NCBI GenBank assembly: GCA_030610025.1
Contig: JAUWSP010000034.1
Coordinates: forward strand, 1 to 11,777
Source of the DNA: Acidobacteriota bacterium
GTDB taxonomy: Bacteria; Acidobacteriota; Thermoanaerobaculia; Multivoradales; JAHEKO01
Direction: 5' to 3'
DNA: 11,777 nucleotides
Part shown: positions 1-5,086 of the stretch, piece by piece
Position numbering within the stretch: position 1 is the first letter of the stretch
Layout: every line of letters starts with the position of its first letter
The notes under the pieces: model-generated
The model's database searches: none
Told to the model about the DNA's origin: nothing
The model's input: the letters and a program-made list of their open reading frames with translations, nothing else
Translations under genes and position numbers: made by a program

Positions 1-1
1 G

Positions 2-94
2 GATAGCGGTCTGTCTGAGCTGGTTCGTGAGGCGGTCGAGGAATGGCTGGATCGAGAGATCAACGGCGCCGGACTGATGTCCATGCATGGCTAG
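2..94 (+). CDS. C-terminal fragment of an unidentified protein (possible ribbon-helix-helix type)
   Basis: An open frame enters from the left edge and ends at TAG 92-94, giving 30 residues. The segment SELVREAVEEWLDREI is a charged amphipathic helix. It resembles helix 2 of ribbon-helix-helix (CopG/Arc type) DNA-binding proteins, where a Ser-Glu-Leu-(I/V)-Arg-Glu-Ala pattern is common. The motif LVRE..EWLD also loosely resembles the C-terminal helices of the DUF2497/PopZ family. Too little is present to choose. There is no T-rich terminator directly after the stop. The fragment is likely real because the codon use (GAG, CTG, GTC rich) matches the other genes here. Confidence 0.45.
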   Translation, partial: DSGLSELVREAVEEWLDREINGAGLMSMHG

Positions 95-144
95 GATCCG
101 GGCGGGTATCTGGTTCCCTCCGCCCACCCATAACTAATTAGACG

Positions 145-163
145 GTCGGCATGTCGTGCCGAC
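145..163. other. Perfect 7-bp stem-loop between the two leftmost genes
   Basis: GTCGGCA and TGCCGAC pair perfectly around a 5-nt loop (152-156). It lies between the end of the left-edge gene (94) and the stop of the minus-strand gene (229), so it could stop or protect transcripts from either side. No T tract follows on either strand, so it is not a canonical intrinsic terminator. The rest of 95-228 holds a direct repeat TAGACGGTCG (139-148 and 230-239) and nothing else I can support. Confidence 0.35.
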
Positions 164-228
164 TTCGGACGTACCGTCACGGTGCCATCCGCAGGTGGCG
201 AGCCCCACAGTTCTCGCAGGCGGCTGGC

Positions 229-552
229 CTAGACGGTCGCCTGTCGGATCTCTCGCTTGAGCCGATGGATCTGTCGGCGGACCTTCTTCAACTCCTGGTG
301 ATCGTGGGCTTCGAGGGCCGCCTGACGCTGCAGCTTGAGCTCTCGGATCTCCAACTTGATCTTCGACTTGTCCAGGCCCACGACGTGATGGGCGACGTGA
401 GCTTCTATTCCGAGAGACTCGCAGAGGGCCTTCAGTAGATCCTCTTTGTGCATGCTGGAGTAGCCACGTAGCGCTTCGTTGTCCATCTCTTTGGCGACGT
501 CGCGCAAGTCGGCCACGGTCATCGAGTGCAGCTCTTCGTAAGTGTGGGTCAT
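229..552 (-). CDS. Small protein with a Rho-N/SAP-like domain and a basic coiled coil
   Basis: This is a 107-residue soluble protein. Residues 10-48 (MTVADLRDVAKEMD... HKEDLLKAL) have the two-helix 'L..la.e.....s.mkK.eLi.al' pattern of the Rho termination factor N-terminal (SAP/HeH-like) domain, which binds nucleic acid in the known family. Residues 62-104 are a highly charged helix rich in Lys, Arg and Glu (LEIRELKLQRQAAL, RRQIHRLKREIR), likely a coiled coil. There is no signal peptide, membrane segment or Cys cluster. The ATG at 552 is preceded on the coding strand by GAGGAGG three bases upstream, a strong if close ribosome binding site that supports this start. The role is unknown. A nucleic-acid or nucleoid-associated function is inference from the domain only. 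The gene stands alone, and its upstream region contains the 97-bp inverted-repeat element. Confidence 0.7.
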   Translation of the reverse strand: MTHTYEELHSMTVADLRDVAKEMDNEALRGYSSMHKEDLLKALCESLGIEAHVAHHVVGLDKSKIKLEIRELKLQRQAALEAHDHQELKKVRRQIHRLKREIRQATV

Positions 553-864
553 AGCCCTCCTCGTTCAATTCGGTTCGTTGGCTATTCTACTGTCCCGTGC
601 GGTTGTTTCCCTATGATTGCGTCGGCGCGCCTTGCCAGCAAAGTCAAGACCACCCCGATCGAGGCAGCGAACCTACCGCACGGGACACTAGCCTGTCGAT
701 AGGCGCCTGGCCGAGGTCTCGAATCAAGACCCGCGGAGTGGCGGGCTCGTGATAATCTCGACCCAGGTGAAGACGGTCGATTGGGCAGCCTCGGCCCAGA
801 CGTTTTGGCCAGGTTTGCTGGATCCTACAGAAGTTTCATCGATTCCAAGAGAGCGAGGGCAGCC
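553..864. other. 312-bp intergenic region between divergent genes
   Basis: This region separates the divergent Rho-N-like gene and the thiolase gene. Its left half is occupied by the inverted-repeat element (587-691). On the minus strand a TAGAAT hexamer (584-589) sits at the edge of the element and could be a -10 box, but no matching -35 is visible. On the plus strand GATAAT (751-756) is a possible -10 box for the thiolase gene, again without a good -35. The open frame of the thiolase extends upstream to a TTG at 781, but that segment looks like untranslated leader. No small gene or RNA is recognised. Confidence 0.5.
587..691. repeat. Compact inverted-repeat element (candidate MITE or structured RNA)
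   Basis: The arms TGTCCCGTGCGGT (591-603) and ACCGCACGGGACA (675-687) are perfect inverted copies of 13 bp. Extending outward to 587 and 691 gives 16 of 17 matches. Extending inward to 612 and 666 gives 22 of 26. This is far beyond chance in 105 bp. The 97-bp core is flanked by CTAC (587-590) on the left and CTAG (688-691) on the right, close to a 4-bp target duplication of the YTAR kind known for IS5-type elements. There is no coding capacity. A non-autonomous transposon remnant is the first reading. A long hairpin in a transcript or a pair of operator half-sites are alternatives. The element lies 34 bp upstream of the start codon of the minus-strand gene. Confidence 0.6.
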
Positions 865-2226
865 ATGCGGCCCGTATACGCTGTTTCCGGTGGGGTAAGC
901 AAGTTTGCCAAGGCCCGCCCGGAGAAGACCTTCCAGGCAATCGTCAAGGAAGCCTACGACTACGCGATCGAGGATCTGGGTCTGGAGTTCCGTCAGTTCA
1001 CGGAGCTGGTGGATGGTTCGGTCGCGAGCTATTTCTCCGATCACTTCACTCGCCAGCTCATGGCAGGGATCATGGCTCAAGACTACCTCGGTCTCTGCCC
1101 CAAGCCCAGTCATCGAGTCGTGGGGGGTGGTGCGACAGGGGGAATCTGTTTCCAGGAGGGCTGGAAGAACGTTGCCAGTGGACTGATGGACATCTGCGTT
1201 GCCTATGGCTTCGAGACCATGAGCCATGTCAATACCTGGAAGGGTAACGAGTTCATCGCACTGGCCTCGGATGTCAGTTTCGACTATCCAGTGGGCGGCT
1301 TCTACTCGGGCTACTACGCCATGATGGTGACCCGGCACATGAAGGAGTTCGGCACCACGGTCGAGCAGCTGGCTACCGTCTCGGTCAAGAATCACATCAA
1401 CGCGTACCACAACCCCTACGCTCAGAAGAGAAACCGGTACACCATCGAGGATGTGCGGCAGGCTCCGATGGTGGCCTGGCCCCTGACTCGTCTCGACATC
1501 TGCGTCATGAGTGATGGAGCCGCAGCCGTGATCCTGTGTTCAGAAGCGGGTCTCGAGAAGCTCGAAGCTGCGAGTGGAAAGAAGGTACCGAGGGTGCGAG
1601 TCACGGGTATCGGACGGGGTACCGACGCGATGCGAATGGCGGATCGCCCGCATCAGACTCTGGAAGAGTTTCTGAAGCACAACGCATTGCCGCACGAGGC
1701 CAACAATCAGGCGACCTTGAAGTACTACGAGGATCTCTGGGGAAGAGGGTTTCGCTATCCGGGCATACACTCGTTTCGGGCCGGTCGCATGGCATCCAAG
1801 AAGGCCTACGAGCATTCGGGTATTACCGATCCCAAGTTGGAGCTCGATTTCGTCGAGCTTCACGACGCCTATACCTCATCGGAGATTCAGACCTATGAGG
1901 ACATGGGCCTCTGTCGCTATGGAGAGGGAGGCCCCTTCGCCACTGCCGGTACGACGTTCGTGCCCGGGGTCGAGTATGGCCTGGACCTCGTCGAGAGCCC
2001 GGTCTGTCCGGTCAATCCATCCGGTGGGCTCATTGCTTGCGGCCACCCGGTTGGAGCCACGGGTCTGATGCAGGCGGTCTTCGCCATGTGGCAGCTGCAG
2101 GGCACTGTCGAACAGCACTTCGGAGACTCCACCTTGCAGCTGGAGGGTGCCCGCCGAGGGGCCATTCACAGCCACGCAGGTACCGGAACCTACGTCACCG
2201 TCAGTATTCTGGAGGCCGAGGACTAG
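865..2226 (+). CDS. Thiolase-superfamily protein (SCP-x-like) lacking the nucleophilic cysteine
   Basis: The 453-residue protein has the thiolase fold layout. It starts with an N-terminal V(Y)AVSGG strand, and 'SGLMDICVAYGFETMS' (105-120) corresponds to the conserved 'aG..dv.iAgG.EsMS'. 'ELHDAYTSSE' (331-340) carries the HDAF-type His-Asp of the SCP-x and archaeal thiolase branch, and 'NPSGGLIACGHPVGATG' (384-400) contains the catalytic-loop GHPxGATG with H394. Family members make or cleave C-C bonds in 3-ketoacyl-CoA, using an N-terminal Cys in a C-A-(S/T)-G motif. Here that motif reads G-A-T-G, so the Cys position is G89. The C-terminal segment HSHAGTG (435-441) also has no Cys where biosynthetic thiolases have CxG. 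The ATG at 865 is chosen over the in-frame TTG at 781 because family similarity begins there and a GAGGG lies upstream. The DUF35 gene follows after 3 nt, as in known thiolase complexes. The substrate is unknown. Confidence 0.85.
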   Translation: MRPVYAVSGGVSKFAKARPEKTFQAIVKEAYDYAIEDLGLEFRQFTELVDGSVASYFSDHFTRQLMAGIMAQDYLGLCPKPSHRVVGGGATGGICFQEGWKNVASGLMDICVAYGFETMSHVNTWKGNEFIALASDVSFDYPVGGFYSGYYAMMVTRHMKEFGTTVEQLATVSVKNHINAYHNPYAQKRNRYTIEDVRQAPMVAWPLTRLDICVMSDGAAAVILCSEAGLEKLEAASGKKVPRVRVTGIGRGTDAMRMADRPHQTLEEFLKHNALPHEANNQATLKYYEDLWGRGFRYPGIHSFRAGRMASKKAYEHSGITDPKLELDFVELHDAYTSSEIQTYEDMGLCRYGEGGPFATAGTTFVPGVEYGLDLVESPVCPVNPSGGLIACGHPVGATGLMQAVFAMWQLQGTVEQHFGDSTLQLEGARRGAIHSHAGTGTYVTVSILEAED

Positions 2227-2229
2227 ATC

Positions 2230-2784
2230 ATGAGCGAATCCAAGAAGCTCCCAGACAAGATCCAAGAGAGCGACGATGGGCAAATCTTGTTCAGTGTGCC
2301 GTTTCCTGCAGATCTGAATGCAGAGGCGCTGCAAGCACTGAAAGGAATGCAACCGATCATCATCAAGCAACCCTATTCCATCGACTACATCCATTCCTAT
2401 GGTCAGGATTCTCCATTCTTCGCGGGCCTCGCCAGTCGAGTCCTGCTGGGCTGCAGAGACCTCGAGACCGGCTACACCTACGCCAATCCACGTGCCCATG
2501 ACATGTACAGTGGCCAGCCCACGGAATGGGTGCAACTTCCCGAGCAAGGCAGAGTTCATGCCTTTACCGTTTGTCATTTCGGATCCGAGGAGTTCCTGCC
2601 TCAGACTCCGTTCGTGTTGGTGCTCGTGGAGTTCGACGGTACCGATACGCTACTGCTCTCCAGGCTCGTGGGATTGAGTCCCGATGAGGCGTCCCTCGAG
2701 TGGATCGGCATGCCGATAAGGGCCCGATTCCTCCGGAATAGCAAATTCAAGCCCACCGACATCTATTTCACTCCTTTGGAATAG
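2230..2784 (+). CDS. DUF35-like OB-fold protein with a degenerate zinc ribbon, thiolase partner
   Basis: This 184-residue soluble protein begins 3 nt after the thiolase stop and has GAGG 8 nt before its ATG. The pair is therefore almost certainly co-transcribed. The layout is that of DUF35/Zn-ribbon-OB proteins: an N-terminal helix 'SPFFAGLASRVLLGC' (61-75), a rubredoxin-like segment with the conserved Pro-Arg (P87, R88), then the OB strand motif 'EWVQLPEQGRVHAFTV' (99-114), where the family has 'ew..l.G.G.v.sfTv'. Such proteins bind beside thiolases in archaeal HMG-CoA, sterol side-chain (Ltp2-ChsH2 type) and benzylsuccinyl (BbsAB) systems and help channel or position acyl-CoA. Here only C75 of the four expected zinc ligands is present. 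The other positions read L78, D91 and S94, so zinc binding is unlikely. The assignment rests on context plus the OB pattern. Confidence 0.75.
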   Translation: MSESKKLPDKIQESDDGQILFSVPFPADLNAEALQALKGMQPIIIKQPYSIDYIHSYGQDSPFFAGLASRVLLGCRDLETGYTYANPRAHDMYSGQPTEWVQLPEQGRVHAFTVCHFGSEEFLPQTPFVLVLVEFDGTDTLLLSRLVGLSPDEASLEWIGMPIRARFLRNSKFKPTDIYFTPLE

Positions 2785-2785
2785 C

Positions 2786-2815
2786 GCTCTCGGGAGAGCC
2801 GAGATTCGCCGGCTC
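2786..2815 (+). terminator. Two overlapping hairpins after the thiolase/DUF35 pair, no T tract
   Basis: GCTCTC (2786-2791) pairs with GAGAGC (2794-2799). Alternatively GAGCCG (2796-2801) pairs with CGGCTC (2810-2815). They start just after the DUF35 stop and compete with each other. No run of T follows, so this is at best an imperfect or Rho-assisted 3' end. Confidence 0.25.
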
Positions 2816-2832
2816 GGGCGGATCCCATCGTG

Positions 2833-2853
2833 ATCCTCGAAAGAGGATAAAAT
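2833..2853 (+). promoter_or_regulatory. Small hairpin with TAAAAT -10-like box upstream of the tandem PilZ gene
   Basis: ATCCTC-GAAA-GAGGAT (2833-2848) is a perfect 6-bp stem with a GAAA tetraloop and runs directly into TAAAAT (2848-2853), a 5/6 match to the -10 hexamer. No convincing -35 lies 16-18 nt upstream. It could be a promoter with an overlapping palindrome, or a stem-loop with a short A/T tail marking the end of the preceding operon. Confidence 0.3.
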
Positions 2854-2899
2854 GCAGGTTCGACCCCGTCAGTAGAGAGGATTGGGTAGGGCATCCAGG

Positions 2900-3580
2900 A
2901 TGGCGTCAAAGCGGAAACAGAAGAGAACTCCACGGCGATTCAACGTTCGCTTCAGGAAGATGGGGGAGGAGGACTTCGCTGTCGGCTATACCAAGAACGT
3001 CTCGGTCGGGGGATTGTTCATCGGTACGATTCGGCCGCTGCCTCCAGGCACGGAGATCCTGGTCGAAATCAAGGAAGCGGATCAGCTTCGGAGACGTCCG
3101 GCTGCAGTTGTCCACGCGGCTCGCGTGTCGCCGTTGCTGGCCAGCGTACGAACTTCCGGCATGGGAGTGCGTTTTCTGGATCTGTTGGAGGCCGCGGAAT
3201 CGGGCCCAGAGACTGGCAAGTCCGACAGGGAGACGACTGTCGAGTCGGGAAAGCAGGAAGAGACAGAGGCGCTCGACACCGCCGTCCCTTCAGACCTGGA
3301 GGTCGATCTTTCGAATGTCGAGCGATTTCGTGATGCCTTCCGGCGGGATATCCAGTACGGCCTGATCTTCGTTCAGAGCCCGAGCCCTTTGGAGATTGGT
3401 CAGCAGGTGCAGGTCAGAATTCTGATACCGGCAGGTGGAGACAGGGTCGCCCTGGATGCCAGAGTCGATAGAGAGACCATCTGCCGGAGTGAGGCCTACG
3501 GCGAGCTGGGGGCGGCGGGCTTCATGCTGGTTTTCGTAGAGGCAGATGGCGCAGTGCGGCAGTTGAGAGCGTTCCTCTGA
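2900..3580 (+). CDS. Tandem PilZ-domain protein (c-di-GMP receptor type)
   Basis: The 226-residue cytoplasmic protein has a PilZ domain at about residues 9-95. It carries both c-di-GMP signature motifs: RTPRR (R9-R13, the RxxxR motif) and NVSVGG (N33-G38, the [D/N]xSxxG motif), followed by 'GLFIGT' and 'LPPGTEILVEI', typical of the PilZ group common in myxobacteria. A linker rich in Glu, Ser and Thr spans 98-138. Residues 140-226 look like a second PilZ barrel ('YGLIFVQSPSPLEIGQQVQV', then 'DARVDR' and 'GFMLVFVE') without either motif, so it is probably structural. Cyclic di-GMP binding is family knowledge, not shown here. The ATG at 2900 is preferred to the TTG at 2882, which has SD-like GAGAGGA abutting it too closely. 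The partner or output is unknown. The gene sits 320 nt upstream of the start of the DUF4388 gene on the same strand. Confidence 0.85.
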   Translation: MASKRKQKRTPRRFNVRFRKMGEEDFAVGYTKNVSVGGLFIGTIRPLPPGTEILVEIKEADQLRRRPAAVVHAARVSPLLASVRTSGMGVRFLDLLEAAESGPETGKSDRETTVESGKQEETEALDTAVPSDLEVDLSNVERFRDAFRRDIQYGLIFVQSPSPLEIGQQVQVRILIPAGGDRVALDARVDRETICRSEAYGELGAAGFMLVFVEADGAVRQLRAFL

Positions 3581-3660
3581 GCCTTGATTCAGCTTGGGGC
3601 GCGGTGGAAATGGGACTGCAGGCTTTCCTGCCGTTGTGGAAAATTCCGACGACTTTCACG

Positions 3661-3693
3661 CCACTTTTTTGCCACAATAGGGCAGAAAAGAGG
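3661..3693 (+). promoter_or_regulatory. Long hairpin in the DUF4388 upstream region
   Basis: CTTTTTTGCC (3664-3673) pairs with GGCAGAAAAG (3681-3690) as nine Watson-Crick pairs plus one G-T pair. After an A/A mismatch two more C-G pairs extend the stem to 3661 and 3693. The loop is ACAATAG. The T run is inside the stem, not after it, so this does not fit an intrinsic terminator on either strand. It may be an RNA structure or a DNA operator. Confidence 0.4.
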
Positions 3694-3736
3694 CGCCTGA
3701 CCGGTCGGAGCTGCGCCGATAGCGTTGTTTTCGATG

Positions 3737-3749
3737 GCACGAATCGTGC
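3737..3749. promoter_or_regulatory. Palindrome GCACGA-A-TCGTGC, candidate operator
   Basis: This is a perfect 6-bp dyad with one central base, immediately upstream of TATACC (3752-3757). It has the form of a dimeric repressor or activator site, but the regulator is unknown and the promoter elements are weak. Confidence 0.3.
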
Positions 3750-3836
3750 TCTATACCCATTCGGGCTCCGTAGTCAGGTCCCCTAAATCGGAGACGCGGT
3801 TGAAATAGACAGGCTTCCAGGTTCGAGGTCACGACC

Positions 3837-5084
3837 ATGGACACGACAGACCTATTGATGAAGGACGACCAGGGCAGGGTGATTCGCGTCGTCGGCAAGG
3901 AGCGCGAGGGTGACGCTCCGTTGGTCGGGGCTTATCGCATCGTCGTCAGCTCACCTGAGATTCTCATCTTGCAAAGGATGACCGAGGACTCCGCCTGTCA
4001 GCCCCATGGGCACGTGTTGATGGCCGGCGAGATCGTGAGCCACACGACCGTGCTCGACATCATCAACGTGATTTCGGCCTCGCGCTGGGCCGGCAACCTC
4101 CATATCTATGGGCGTGACTCTCATCGGGTCCTGTCGTTCGACAAAGGGGCCTTGCAGCACGCGTCGAGTGACCATCCCGATGACCGGCTGAACAAGGTGC
4201 TGGTACGGATGGGGATCCTGACCGCTTCGCAGGTGGAATCGGTCATGCGGGATCTCGAACCTCCAATGCGCCTGGGCAAGCTACTCGTGGAACGCGGATA
4301 TATCTCCCGGCAGCAGCTGTTCGATCTGTTGAACAAGCAGACAGAGGAGATCTTCTTTTCTGCCATTCTCGAGACCGAGGGGAGTTATCTCTTCATCGTC
4401 GGTGACGTCAGCCAGATTCAGCCCAGCACCATCGCTCACATTCCTGTGCAGGAGCTGTTGTTGAGGGGGGCCGAGCGACTGGACAGCCTGAAGCAGTTCG
4501 AGACCCTGGTGCCGGACATCGAGCTCTGTCCGGAACTACAGGCCGGTGTCGAAGTGACCCAGCTCGACCCGAAGACTCGACTCGTCCTGGCACTGAGCAA
4601 TGGACAGCGTTCTTTGCGGGAGATTGCCAGCGAAACCTGGCTGGGCAAGTTCGAGACGATGAAGATCACCAAGGAGTTGGTACGAAAGGGGCATGTCCGT
4701 CTCAAGCCGAGGACCCCATCGACCCAAGAGGAGGCGAGACGCCTGATCGGAACCTTCGACGAGCTGCTGCGGTACATCTTCAGTATCGTCGAGCAGCATG
4801 GAAGTGTCGTTCAAACTCGGGAAGAGATCAACCGTTGGCTCGACCGCGGTGGGCGGTTCGACCTGCTACCCTACGGCATCAACGAGGATGGCTCCATAGA
4901 GTTGGACCCGAAAGAGCTGATGAGCCAGGTCGGCAATGATCAGCAGTTGGTCAAGACGATTCGGGACACACTGTATGAATTGACTTCATTCGCTCTCTTT
5001 GCGGCCTCTCTCTCGATGCCGGCAGAAGAGGAGCTGAAGCTCTCACAGGACGTCTATCGACGACTGCACTCCCTCGATTTCTAG
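3837..5084 (+). CDS. DUF4388 domain protein
   Basis: The 415-residue soluble protein has a DUF4388 domain at about residues 60-190. It is recognised from 'LMAGEIVSHTTVLDIINVIS' (61-80), 'WAGNLHIYG....RVLSFDKGALQHA' (84-109) and the end 'FFSAILETEGSYLFIVGD' (173-190). In family members this opening reads 'l.G.l...pl.dLlq.l...r.tG.L.l'. The middle of the domain, 'LNKVLVRMGILT...RLGKLLVERGYIS' (118-157), is a pair of repeats like the GspE/MshE N-terminal motif, where some relatives bind c-di-GMP. Residues 230-290 form a winged-helix-like segment ('NGQRSLREIASETWLGKFET'), and 296-415 are helical with no recognised domain. DUF4388 proteins are common in myxobacteria and often linked to signalling and motility. 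The specific role here is unknown. The gene ends two bases before the convergent PilZ-GAF gene, with no room for a terminator between the stops. Confidence 0.85.
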   Translation: MDTTDLLMKDDQGRVIRVVGKEREGDAPLVGAYRIVVSSPEILILQRMTEDSACQPHGHVLMAGEIVSHTTVLDIINVISASRWAGNLHIYGRDSHRVLSFDKGALQHASSDHPDDRLNKVLVRMGILTASQVESVMRDLEPPMRLGKLLVERGYISRQQLFDLLNKQTEEIFFSAILETEGSYLFIVGDVSQIQPSTIAHIPVQELLLRGAERLDSLKQFETLVPDIELCPELQAGVEVTQLDPKTRLVLALSNGQRSLREIASETWLGKFETMKITKELVRKGHVRLKPRTPSTQEEARRLIGTFDELLRYIFSIVEQHGSVVQTREEINRWLDRGGRFDLLPYGINEDGSIELDPKELMSQVGNDQQLVKTIRDTLYELTSFALFAASLSMPAEEELKLSQDVYRRLHSLDF

Positions 5085-5086
5085 AA

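Larger units (their letters stand above)
3581..3836. other. 256-bp intergenic leader of the DUF4388 gene
   Basis: No gene is supported here. The region contains a long hairpin (3661-3693) and a 13-bp palindrome (3737-3749), listed separately. The palindrome is followed by TATACC (3752-3757), a weak -10 candidate. The ribosome binding site of the next gene is GAGG with an 8-nt spacing to the ATG at 3837. Confidence 0.5.

Noticed and set aside
134..568. 144-codon minus-strand open frame overlapping the Rho-N-like gene
   Set aside because: Arg/Pro/Gly-rich translation typical of an out-of-frame shadow. The 229-552 frame has a good ribosome binding site and domain pattern.
587..691. Integron attC site
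   Set aside because: The arms lack the GTTRRRY/RYYYAAC core sites and no integron integrase is present.
781..864. 28-codon N-terminal extension of the thiolase from TTG 781
   Set aside because: Thiolase similarity begins at the ATG at 865, which has its own GAGGG. The extension has no conserved features.
724..1410. 228-codon minus-strand open frame over the start of the thiolase gene
   Set aside because: Opposite-strand shadow of a well-supported gene. No family pattern and no ribosome binding site were seen.
1876..2577. 233-codon minus-strand open frame spanning the thiolase/DUF35 junction
   Set aside because: Shadow of two recognised genes, with low-complexity composition and no motif.
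3652..3675. Sigma-54 promoter upstream of the DUF4388 gene
   Set aside because: GCCAC...TTGCC superficially resembles the -24/-12 pattern, but the GG doublet at -24 is absent and the spacing is one base short.
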